From contig CADBRG010000108.1 of NCBI GenBank assembly GCA_902797015.1, positions 1 to 14,338 of the forward strand: a stretch of 14,338 nucleotides of DNA, written 5' to 3'. A program made the position numbers and the translations under genes. Of the stretch, positions 1-7,622 are shown one piece after another. This DNA is from an uncultured Lachnospiraceae bacterium (GTDB taxonomy: Bacteria; Bacillota; Clostridia; Lachnospirales; Lachnospiraceae). Position 1 is the stretch's first letter. The number at the start of each line of letters is the position of its first letter. The notes under the pieces were generated by a model. The model did not search any database. It saw nothing but the letters and a program-made list of their open reading frames with translations, and was not told the origin of the DNA.

Positions 1-2067
1 ACTGCAAACTACTGGCTGAGCGAAGTTTATGATGATGAGATCGCAGAAGCACACCGCAGCGCGGACATCCATCTTCATGATCTGTCCATGCTGACCGGAT
101 ACTGTGCTGGCTGGAGCTTAAAGCAGCTGATCCAGGAAGGCCTCGGCGGCGTTCCGGGCAAGATCCAGTCTTCTCCGGCAAACCACCTTTCCACACTTTG
201 CAACCAGATGGTTAACTTCCTTGGTATCATGCAGAACGAATGGGCAGGCGCACAGGCCTTCTCTTCCTTCGACACCTACCTTGCACCGTTTGTCAAAGTG
301 GACAACCTGAGTCAGAAAGAAGTAAAACAGTGCGTACAGTCCTTTGTTTACGGCGTAAACACACCGAGCCGCTGGGGTACACAGGCACCGTTCTCCAACA
401 TCACCCTTGACTGGGTCGTTCCGAACGATCTGAAAAACCTGCCGGCGATCATCGGCGGAAAAGAAATGGACTTCACTTATGGCGAGTGCCAGAAGGAAAT
501 GGATATGGTCAACAAGGCCTTCATCGAGATCATGATCGAAGGTGACGCAAACGGCCGCGGTTTCCAGTATCCGATCCCGACCTATTCCATCACCCGTGAT
601 TTTGACTGGAGCGAGACAGAAAACAACAAACTTCTGTTTGAAATGACTGCAAAATACGGCACACCGTATTTCTCAAACTACATCAACTCCGATATGGAGC
701 CGAGCGATGTACGCTCCATGTGCTGCCGTCTGCGCTTAGACTTAAGAGAGCTGCGCAAGAAATCAGGCGGATTCTTCGGATCCGGCGAATCAACAGGATC
801 GATCGGTGTTGTTACGATCAACATGCCGCGTATCGCATATCAGTCTGAGACTGAGGAAGAGTTCTACGCACGCTTAGATCACCTGATGGACATCTCCGCA
901 CGGAGCTTAAAGACCAAGCGTACCGTTATCACCACACTGCTTGAACAGGGACTGTATCCGTATACAAAACGCTACCTTGGCACATTTGAGAATCACTTCT
1001 CAACCATCGGTCTGGTTGGCATGAACGAAGCCTGCCTGAACGCAAAATGGCTGCGCAAGGATCTGACCGACGCACAGGCACAGTGCTTCACCCGCGACGT
1101 ATTAAATCATATGCGCGAGCGCCTCTCCGACTACCAGGAGAAATACGGCGACCTGTACAACCTGGAAGCAACCCCGGCTGAGTCCACCACTTACCGGTTC
1201 GCAAAACATGACAAAGAACAGTTCCCGGATATCATCACCGCAAACATGAACGGCGATCCGTACTACACCAACTCTTCTCACCTGCCGGTAGGCTACACAG
1301 AAGATGTTTACAGTGCGCTTGACATCCAGGATGATCTGCAGACACTCTACACCTCAGGAACTGTCTTCCATGCATTCCTGGGCGAGAAGCTTCCGGACTG
1401 GAAAGCTGCTGCAACACTGGTACGCAAGATCGCAGAAAACTACAAGCTGCCGTACTACACCATGTCACCGACTTACTCAGTATGTAAGGATCATGGCTAC
1501 CTGACCGGCGAGCAGTTCACCTGCCCTGTCTGCGGACAGAAAACAGAGGTTTACAGCCGTATCACCGGTTACTATCGTCCGGTCCAGAACTGGAACGACG
1601 GCAAGGCACAGGAATACAAAGATCGTATGGTCTATGAGATCGCACATTCCACGCTGACCCACAACGGTCCGCTCCCGGCACCGCAGGATGACGCGCCGGC
1701 AGAGACGATCACACTGACTGCACCGATCTCAACCGCAAGTACAGAGCCGGCCGCAGCAAGCAGTGCAGCTGCTGCAGAAGCAGCAACAGCAACCGCTGTA
1801 CTGGAGCCGGAAGCATCCGCAAGCAGCACAGCTGACACCAAGCGCCTGATGCTGTTCAAGACACCGACCTGCCCGAACTGCAAGGTAGCATGTGCAATGC
1901 TCGACCAAGCAGGCGTCGACTACATGACGATCGACGCAACAGAGGAACCGGAGCTGGCTGAGAAGTTCAGCATCATGCAGGCACCGACCCTGATCGTACA
2001 GGACGGCGACACCTTCCAGAAGTTCCGTGGCGTATCCGACATCAAGGGATGGCTGATGAACCAGTAG
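1..2067 (+). CDS. nrdD: Anaerobic ribonucleoside-triphosphate reductase NrdD with fused C-terminal redoxin (5' partial)
   Basis: Class III ribonucleotide reductase, which reduces ribonucleotides to deoxyribonucleotides in anaerobes using a glycyl radical installed by NrdG. The reading frame is open from base 1, so the start codon and any N-terminal ATP-cone lie outside the window; 688 residues are visible. Numbered from the first visible codon, the conserved MCCRL cysteines are 241-242 (721-726). A Cys-x2-His ... CPVC zinc-type cluster precedes the glycyl-radical motif RITGYYRP, with its Gly at 1567-1569. An Ala/Ser/Glu/Thr-rich linker (about 1681-1840) then leads to a ~74-residue glutaredoxin/NrdH-like domain with CPNC (1870-1881). 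Some class III enzymes are known to take electrons from redoxins rather than formate; the fusion suggests a built-in reductant, which is inference. No nrdG follows. Codon use is strongly biased, consistent with high expression. Confidence 0.95.
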   Translation, partial: TANYWLSEVYDDEIAEAHRSADIHLHDLSMLTGYCAGWSLKQLIQEGLGGVPGKIQSSPANHLSTLCNQMVNFLGIMQNEWAGAQAFSSFDTYLAPFVKVDNLSQKEVKQCVQSFVYGVNTPSRWGTQAPFSNITLDWVVPNDLKNLPAIIGGKEMDFTYGECQKEMDMVNKAFIEIMIEGDANGRGFQYPIPTYSITRDFDWSETENNKLLFEMTAKYGTPYFSNYINSDMEPSDVRSMCCRLRLDLRELRKKSGGFFGSGESTGSIGVVTINMPRIAYQSETEEEFYARLDHLMDISARSLKTKRTVITTLLEQGLYPYTKRYLGTFENHFSTIGLVGMNEACLNAKWLRKDLTDAQAQCFTRDVLNHMRERLSDYQEKYGDLYNLEATPAESTTYRFAKHDKEQFPDIITANMNGDPYYTNSSHLPVGYTEDVYSALDIQDDLQTLYTSGTVFHAFLGEKLPDWKAAATLVRKIAENYKLPYYTMSPTYSVCKDHGYLTGEQFTCPVCGQKTEVYSRITGYYRPVQNWNDGKAQEYKDRMVYEIAHSTLTHNGPLPAPQDDAPAETITLTAPISTASTEPAAASSAAAAEAATATAVLEPEASASSTADTKRLMLFKTPTCPNCKVACAMLDQAGVDYMTIDATEEPELAEKFSIMQAPTLIVQDGDTFQKFRGVSDIKGWLMNQ

Positions 2068-2090
2068 GAATCGCGGCGTATCCGACATCA
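2029..2090 (+). repeat. Partial duplication of the nrdD 3' end
   Basis: The 16-bp string GGCGTATCCGACATCA occurs inside nrdD at 2029-2044 and again just after its stop at 2075-2090. Read in its own frame, the second copy gives GVSDIIGRLIKQ beside the gene's real ending GVSDIKGWLMNQ. It therefore looks like a diverged second copy of the redoxin C-terminus, left by duplication or recombination. Confidence 0.7.
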
Positions 2091-2183
2091 TCGGGCGCCT
2101 GATCAAGCAATTAGCGCCTGATCAGCTCAAAACAGAAAAAGCTCCATTTGAGCCTAACAAAATCGTATAAAAATAAGCCTGAA

Positions 2184-2227
2184 TGCACTGGTCAAGAAAA
2201 AGTAGACACTTTTTCTTGACCAGTGCA
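2184..2227. terminator. Perfect 20-bp hairpin between convergent genes (possible bidirectional terminator)
   Basis: The arms 2184-2203 and 2208-2227 are perfectly complementary, separated by the 4-nt loop AGAC. The hairpin sits between the ends of nrdD (+) and the TPR gene (-). It has A5/T5 inside the stem but no clear T-run after it in either direction, so the terminator role is inferred from its position. A mobile-element end or palindromic repeat unit is an alternative. Confidence 0.6.
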
Positions 2228-2284
2228 ATATCTTCGCATGAGAGATTCTTCAGATGCCATACTATCCTCGCACAATAGATTCCT

Positions 2285-3211
2285 TCAGGCGCCAGACTCC
2301 CGGTAAATCTCCTCCGCTGCCTTCTGCAGCTTCTCCGCCACACGAAAATATCCGTAATAGGAGAAGACCGGCGCACACTTTTCACAGACGAATGCATAGT
2401 AGCCATCCTTCGGCGCATCAGGCGCTTCTGACACTTCTCCACAATCCAACGTCCCCGACACTTCTGCTTCCAACTGCGCCGCCCCATCAGGTGCCGGCAG
2501 CACATCGAGCAACACCGCTGCCCGGTCAAGCAGGGAGTAGATTTCCTGCTCACCGGCTTCCATGCCTTTTTCTGCCTTGACCAGATCTGCCATGTTCAGG
2601 TATGTGATCGCCTGCTCAAGCTTCCCGCCCGGGACACGTCCCATGACGACAAGTGCCTTCTCATATCTTTCTCTTGCATCCGAATACCGGCAAAGCGCCG
2701 TGCACGTCAGCGCCATATTGTTATACAGGCCGCCGAGAAGCTGCGGTCCGGTCGAATCGGTCCCTTCGTAGATCTCTTCCGCCTTTAAAAACATTTCATA
2801 AGCCCGCTCCGGTTCAGAAAATGCCTGACAGGCCGTCCCCGCATTGACATAAGTCGTTCCGGCAGAAATCGTATCCTCCATCGAAAGCGTTCCGATCAGT
2901 CCCAGCGCCTGCTCGATTGCAGCAAACGCCGCCTCACGGTTTCCGGTCTTTCTGTAATGTCCGATCATTTCATTGGACAAAAACAGCTGTCCCCGAAGGT
3001 CTGCGCCAAGCTTCGCCTCATCCATCCAGTATTTCAATAGGCGTTCACAGCCATCATAATCCCGTCTGCCCATCAGCTCATTCATCTTTGCGACGACACG
3101 GTCCTGCGGAATCATTTTCACGCGGTCCGCTTTCGCAAACTCCCCCGGGTCACAGCTGCAGGCCGGTTCCACATAATCTTCTCTTTTCAATTCCCGATGA
3201 TCCCGTTCCAT
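2285..3211 (-). CDS. TPR-repeat protein, partner of the deaminase-like protein
   Basis: 308-residue soluble protein with no signal peptide or membrane segment. Residues about 75-240 form alternating amphipathic helices typical of tetratricopeptide repeats, for example around YVNAGTACQAF (121-131), LYNNMALTCTALCRYSDA (162-179) and AITYLNMADL (201-210). The N-terminal part has two cysteines (CSC, 18-20). The C-terminal part is distinct, with CEKC (276-279) followed by a Tyr-rich segment and a helix. The start ATG is preceded by AAAGGA. It lies 68 bp downstream of the deaminase-like gene on the same strand with no terminator seen between, so they are probably one transcript. TPR proteins act as protein-binding scaffolds; a role as partner or regulator of the enzyme is inferred from linkage only. 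Confidence 0.8.
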   Translation of the reverse strand: MERDHRELKREDYVEPACSCDPGEFAKADRVKMIPQDRVVAKMNELMGRRDYDGCERLLKYWMDEAKLGADLRGQLFLSNEMIGHYRKTGNREAAFAAIEQALGLIGTLSMEDTISAGTTYVNAGTACQAFSEPERAYEMFLKAEEIYEGTDSTGPQLLGGLYNNMALTCTALCRYSDARERYEKALVVMGRVPGGKLEQAITYLNMADLVKAEKGMEAGEQEIYSLLDRAAVLLDVLPAPDGAAQLEAEVSGTLDCGEVSEAPDAPKDGYYAFVCEKCAPVFSYYGYFRVAEKLQKAAEEIYRESGA

Positions 3212-3279
3212 AACTTTCCTTTCGATCCAAAACTTCCCTCAATTCGAAGCCTTTTCCCGGTCTACTCCCGCATCCCGAA

Positions 3280-5919
3280 TCACACGTTCTCATCCCCGCT
3301 GAGCCCGGTGACCCATGCACAGATTTCCTCTGCCACTTCCCGGACATCACGTTCATCAAACAACTTTACATATCCTTCCAGCGAATCGGATTTTGCCTTC
3401 AGTACACGTGAATGCCTGTCTGCATAGATCTTGCAAGGATACTTCGCGTTTTTCCCTTCCTGGATCAGGTTCACGCCGGCACTGTTTCCGTCAAACGTGA
3501 TCAGCACTGACGGTCCCCGCTTGAAAATCTCATAAGCGATGCTTTTATAGACGCCCATCGCCTCCGACTCGATCGCGACCCGAACGCCGACTTCCTGCTT
3601 GTTTAGATTCTTCTGCTCCTTCTCGCTGACCATGGATGGCACATAGGCAAGCACCTCAAACCGGCCTGCGCCCTGTTCCCGACCTGCGCCCTGTTCCCCG
3701 CTCGCACTCTGTTCCCCGCTCGCGTTCTGTTCCAGTAAATACCGCTCATAGGCACACACACGGTGTCCTACCGCAAACCAGACCTGCTCCGGGTCCAGCT
3801 GCTCCAGCAAAAGATCGATCAGCTTCGCGTCGTCCTTGCGGAGCACGGTTTTATGTCTGTCACTGTTAAAGCTGCCGCCCGCGATCACGATCGGGATCTT
3901 CCCGACCGGAACCTTTTTGATCTGCGCTGCAAATACTTCCTCGGAATCCAGCTTATCTGCGCCCGGCAGGTTCGGCCCCGGTAGCTTCAGCTCTTCCTGT
4001 ATCTTCATTTCATAAAACGCCCGGATGGCATCCGCATTGAAGACCACGTCTGTATCGCGGACCGCATCTGCATTGAAGACCGCGTCTGCGTCGCGGATCG
4101 CATCTACATTGCGGATCGCATCTGCTTCAAGAAATGCGTCTCCACCGATCATCTTCCAGAGATCGAGTTTTTTCTTCTCGAACGATACCAGTGCGTCCTG
4201 GCGGACCTTCTCCTCGCACGCACGCATCCGGCACATTTCCTCAAAGCTTAAGTTCAGCATACGCTCCAATGCCAGCTGCTCATCCACCGAATCCGTACCA
4301 TAGAGTGCGCCGCCATCCGTACCCTGTACACATCTGACGCCATACTCCAGATACTGTCTGAGCGGATGATGATCCATCGCACTCAAATTGTTCAGACGTA
4401 CGTTCGATGTGATCTGGAATTCGAGTACCGCACCGCATGCCACCAGCTCCTGCAGCATCGCTTTTCCGGAAGCCGATTTCAGATTTGCCGCATATAATCC
4501 GTGTCCGATCCGCAGATGAGGCATCGGCTGTCCCGGCTTTAACGCATCTCTGACGCACTGCACACTGTTTGCCAGGTTGTCACGCAGACTGTCGTTTTCG
4601 CCTGCATGGATCCGTACCGTAAAGCCCGGATGAAGCGATGCGATCCGAACGATCTCCTCGATGACAGGCGCGATCTCACGGATGTCATTGATTTCTTCTC
4701 CGATGATATCACTGCCGGCCACATACGGATCGGAAGCGATCGCACTGAGCACCTGCAGGTTTTCCCTGAAGTAATCACCCGGTGTAACCTGATCTCTGAC
4801 GATCGTCAGCGGAATCCGTCTGATGCCGGCCAGAAAACGAAGCGTCACGCCGGTCTCTTCTATGATCTGCGGCATGACCGCATGCACCTGTGCAAGCATC
4901 TGCGCTGCACCGTCCTTCTTTACCAGCGTCGTATCCGAGATTTCCGCATAGCTTACGCCATACTTCTGATACCCTCTGGCTACCCAAAGCAGTTTATTCT
5001 GAAAAAGTGTATTTTTTCCGTAAACCGGATCTTCCATATCCCGCTTCATCTGATCCAGGATCTGTGCGATATCCGGCTCCGCAACCGGCGGCATTTTCTC
5101 CCAGTCAAAAGGATCCTCTGCAGCGACGCCTTTTGTAAAAACATACCGGTACAGATAAACCTTTTCCAGGTTGGTGAAAACCGCCTGGCCGTCCTTCATT
5201 ACCGCCAGAGAGCATCGGATCTTTGCAATGTTTTCCAGCGCATTTTCCGGGTTGTTTAAGATCAGGTCCGCGAAATTGATGAACGTATTGTCATCAATGC
5301 GTCGCGTCAGATATTTCCCCTTCAGGGAGCTGTCCTGAAACTTCTCTTTGGAAACCATCCTGCGTTTTTCCAGCTTCTCTTCCTGCTCGGCGGTGCAGAC
5401 CAGATTGAGCTTCTTAATATAATAAAGCGGATACCGGATCTGATGCCGGATCCCGAGCGCGATCAAAACATCCGGATGCAGATTTGCATTCATATGCGTG
5501 TGCAGATCTGTCCGGAATTTGCACTCCCTGCGGATGTAGGTCTTCACAAGTGTCTTTCTGATGTCAAGCCGGTAATCCTTGGTCTGGCTCATCAGCGTCT
5601 TTGCGATCGACGGGATCATGGCCTTCTGCTCGATTCTCCCGTCCGGATAGATGTTTGCCACCTTTGTATCTCCCAGACGAAGCACATAGACCAGTCTTCC
5701 CTCACCGTCAAAATAGCATGGAATCTCATTTTCAATGATCATGAATCCGTTTGCGTCATTGGTCAATGACAGATCACATACACCGGCCAGATTCCGGATC
5801 AGGTTTCCCGTCCCGTGGTTCGGTGTTCGCAAAGTATAAAAAAGCCGCTCTTCTTCCTGCATTAAATCTATGATAATGTCTTTTTCTTTATCCAGATATA
5901 ATCTTCCAAAAAGCTCCAT
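3280..5919 (-). CDS. Adenosine-deaminase-like enzyme with C-terminal SLOG-like domain
   Basis: 879 residues counted from the Met at 5919. I prefer that start because AAAGGAAG precedes it; the ATG five codons upstream (5934) has no good ribosome binding site. A ~130-residue N-terminal region is unassigned. The amidohydrolase core follows: metal-binding HTH (His140, His142), HAGE (His438, Glu441), RIGHG (His473), TSN (504-506) and TDGG (Asp535). Adenosine deaminases normally have TDDP, so the second Asp is Gly536. The protein is more than twice the usual ~340 residues, with large insertions. Residues ~674-850 look like a SLOG Rossmannoid: IAGGSF after strand 1, then FAVGHRVCAYE, then ITFDGNSAGVNLIQEG. 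Two repeat tracts lie at 598-633 and 730-753. Deamination of a purine nucleoside or nucleotide is likely, but the substrate is unknown. It is first in a two-gene unit with the TPR protein. Confidence 0.85.
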   Translation of the reverse strand: MELFGRLYLDKEKDIIIDLMQEEERLFYTLRTPNHGTGNLIRNLAGVCDLSLTNDANGFMIIENEIPCYFDGEGRLVYVLRLGDTKVANIYPDGRIEQKAMIPSIAKTLMSQTKDYRLDIRKTLVKTYIRRECKFRTDLHTHMNANLHPDVLIALGIRHQIRYPLYYIKKLNLVCTAEQEEKLEKRRMVSKEKFQDSSLKGKYLTRRIDDNTFINFADLILNNPENALENIAKIRCSLAVMKDGQAVFTNLEKVYLYRYVFTKGVAAEDPFDWEKMPPVAEPDIAQILDQMKRDMEDPVYGKNTLFQNKLLWVARGYQKYGVSYAEISDTTLVKKDGAAQMLAQVHAVMPQIIEETGVTLRFLAGIRRIPLTIVRDQVTPGDYFRENLQVLSAIASDPYVAGSDIIGEEINDIREIAPVIEEIVRIASLHPGFTVRIHAGENDSLRDNLANSVQCVRDALKPGQPMPHLRIGHGLYAANLKSASGKAMLQELVACGAVLEFQITSNVRLNNLSAMDHHPLRQYLEYGVRCVQGTDGGALYGTDSVDEQLALERMLNLSFEEMCRMRACEEKVRQDALVSFEKKKLDLWKMIGGDAFLEADAIRNVDAIRDADAVFNADAVRDTDVVFNADAIRAFYEMKIQEELKLPGPNLPGADKLDSEEVFAAQIKKVPVGKIPIVIAGGSFNSDRHKTVLRKDDAKLIDLLLEQLDPEQVWFAVGHRVCAYERYLLEQNASGEQSASGEQGAGREQGAGRFEVLAYVPSMVSEKEQKNLNKQEVGVRVAIESEAMGVYKSIAYEIFKRGPSVLITFDGNSAGVNLIQEGKNAKYPCKIYADRHSRVLKAKSDSLEGYVKLFDERDVREVAEEICAWVTGLSGDENV
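3661..3732 (-). repeat. Four 18-bp in-frame repeats in the SLOG-like domain
   Basis: Encodes four consecutive six-residue units: EQNASG, EQSASG, EQGAGR, EQGAGR. The last two units are identical in protein. The tract sits in a loop of the SLOG-like domain, where length change would probably be tolerated. Confidence 0.85.
4021..4128 (-). repeat. Three 36-bp in-frame repeats between deaminase and SLOG-like domains
   Basis: Encodes three twelve-residue units: EADAIRNVDAIR, DADAVFNADAVR, DTDVVFNADAIR. Each is built from two related six-residue halves. The tract lies in the interdomain linker and would form a charged helix or spacer. Confidence 0.85.
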
Positions 5920-6005
5920 ACGCTTCCTTTCCATCCGCTGCCGCAGATATGCATCCTCATTATTTTACCGGATTCATGAAGACACCCGACCAACAGATTT
6001 TTATC

Positions 6006-6035
6006 ATTCTATCAAATGCAATGATGTCATGTCAA
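6006..6035 (-). promoter_or_regulatory. Promoter of the deaminase-TPR operon
   Basis: On the minus strand, TTGACA (6030-6035) is followed by an 18-bp spacer and TAGAAT (6006-6011), a near-consensus housekeeping promoter. The predicted start is near 5999, giving an ~80-nt leader before the ATG at 5919. The -35 box begins right after the terminator hairpin of the upstream sortase gene. Confidence 0.7.
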
Positions 6036-6072
6036 AAGAAGACAGACACCCTCATCGGATGTCTGTCTTCTT
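6034..6072 (-). terminator. Terminator of the pilus operon, overlapping the sortase stop codon
   Basis: A 13-bp perfect stem (6060-6072 with 6036-6048), with two further G-C pairs and a short loop. The sortase TGA stop (6052-6054) lies in the loop, and the 5' arm encodes the last residues of the protein. Only a short run of T follows, and it overlaps the -35 box of the next operon. Confidence 0.65.
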
Positions 6073-7590
6073 CTGTCGGATCAGTATCGCCAACACCGCC
6101 GCAGCTGCCGTGATCAGGAGCAGATACCACTGCGCGATATCCCCTGTTTTTACATCGCGGGCTTTCGTCACGGTACTGTCGACATTTGTTGTCTGCCTGT
6201 ATTCCGGCTTCTGCCAAACGGGATCGGCATCTGCTGTCGGCTGCCGTACTGTTTTTACATTGATCACAGCATTTGCCGGAACGGAAATCACCATCGGACT
6301 GAATGTATAGACCCACGCATCTGTTGTCACCACAACATTTCCCGCGGCATCCCTTTTAACATCATCTCCCAAGACCGGAATCACAACATACAAACCCTTT
6401 TCTCCAAGACGCGTCCGGCTCCCGAACGTGGTTTGCGCGTACACCGCCATCTCATGATCGGTCACATAAGAAACGGCCGCTTCACCGAACTCCGGTTCAG
6501 ATGCATTGCCTCCTGTTTTCTGTGGGTCAGACTCTGTAAGCCTGTAAATGTTTAATGTGACATCCTCCAGCTTGGGATCCTCTTTTAGATAATCCTCCGC
6601 TGCCATATTGACGGTCAGCGGGTAAGCGCTAGCCGCTTCAGCAGCCTGTGCCAATCGGTCACCCGCCGCCAGGAACAGCGCCAGCCCCAGCACGACCGTA
6701 AGCATTGCAGACAACCACTTTTTATTTTTATCTGTATTTCGCTTCCTCCTTCTGGCCACGACCACAAGCGCGATCAGCAAGATCAAAAGGCCTATGGCGG
6801 CTGCGACCGGCGTGATCAGATCCGGCCAGAAACGGAAAGCATCAGATATCATGTGGACACCATCGGAATCATTCTCAACCCGGTGTCCCCGTACCAGTAA
6901 TCTGTGCGTATTGATCCCGTACGGGGTACAGGTGAGCAGGGTGCAATAGTCTTCTCCGGGTACGATCTGCAGATTCGAACGATCCGTCGGTTCCACGACT
7001 CGAATCTGATCCACTTCATAAGTCAGCGTCTCATGCAGCACCGTCAGAGAAAACCGATCGCCTTCCGTCAGCCGATCAAGATCGGTGAAAAGTTTCGCCG
7101 AAGGGAGCCCTCTGTGACCGGAGATCACGCAATGGCTTCCGTCCGTTTCGTCTGTCACCTTCTCCTGCCTGTCGTCAAAGCTTTTGCACCCGACCGGAAG
7201 ACTCGTCGTCTCCAGATGCCCTACCGCTGTCTGCAGGACGGATTCCTCTGTTCCGTGACAGATTGGCAGCGTCACATGGATCTTCGGGATATTGACATAT
7301 CCCATGATTCCGGACGCATCGAGGTTCAGCTGTCCGCTGTATGCGGCCAGTTGTTCTCCTTCTGTTTCCCCGTCAGGCCCGTTCTCTGCCAGCTGATGAT
7401 TGTACGCATACGCTGCTTCCAGGACCTGTTCATCCGCTGCCTCTTCCATCTGATCCACCCGGTCTGTATAGCTCATGACCGCATGTGTCTGGTGAAGCCT
7501 GTTCCACTGATCCGATATCGTCGGATAGATTAGGAGCGATGCTCCGGCGATCAAAACGATCGCCAGGAGCACACCTGTTAACTTCTTCAT
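6052..7590 (-). CDS. Class C (pilin-polymerising) sortase fused to a secreted pilin-like domain
   Basis: 512 residues in one open frame. Residues 1-280 are a class C sortase: membrane segment 4-22, SGHRGLPSAKLF with catalytic His159, TLLTCTPYGINTHRLLVRG with Cys221 and Arg230, and a second membrane segment 257-279. Such enzymes join pilin subunits at LPXTG motifs. Usually the protein ends here, at about 250-300 residues. Instead a basic loop (280-291) leads to a signal-peptide-like segment (292-310) with AQA-AEA (314-319). A pilin-like beta domain follows (YVVIPV, YTFSPMVISVP), then KTGD at 481-484, a membrane segment (487-504) and a basic tail. The KTGD resembles a degraded LPXTG signal. The second half looks like a minor pilin. 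The start lies 32 nt after the pilin stop, with a weak ribosome binding site. Confidence 0.85.
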   Translation of the reverse strand: MKKLTGVLLAIVLIAGASLLIYPTISDQWNRLHQTHAVMSYTDRVDQMEEAADEQVLEAAYAYNHQLAENGPDGETEGEQLAAYSGQLNLDASGIMGYVNIPKIHVTLPICHGTEESVLQTAVGHLETTSLPVGCKSFDDRQEKVTDETDGSHCVISGHRGLPSAKLFTDLDRLTEGDRFSLTVLHETLTYEVDQIRVVEPTDRSNLQIVPGEDYCTLLTCTPYGINTHRLLVRGHRVENDSDGVHMISDAFRFWPDLITPVAAAIGLLILLIALVVVARRRKRNTDKNKKWLSAMLTVVLGLALFLAAGDRLAQAAEAASAYPLTVNMAAEDYLKEDPKLEDVTLNIYRLTESDPQKTGGNASEPEFGEAAVSYVTDHEMAVYAQTTFGSRTRLGEKGLYVVIPVLGDDVKRDAAGNVVVTTDAWVYTFSPMVISVPANAVINVKTVRQPTADADPVWQKPEYRQTTNVDSTVTKARDVKTGDIAQWYLLLITAAAAVLAILIRQKKTDIR

Positions 7591-7622
7591 ACCTGCATTT
7601 GTCTTTCAAAAAATCTGTCAAC

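Noticed and set aside
4606..5259. 217-codon plus-strand frame
   Set aside because: It lies fully antisense to the deaminase-like gene, whose motifs are clear, and has no recognisable domain.
2285..5919. RADAR defence system
   Set aside because: The deaminase recalls RdrB by size, but no ATPase (RdrA) gene is present and the SLOG-like domain and TPR partner do not fit what I know of RADAR.
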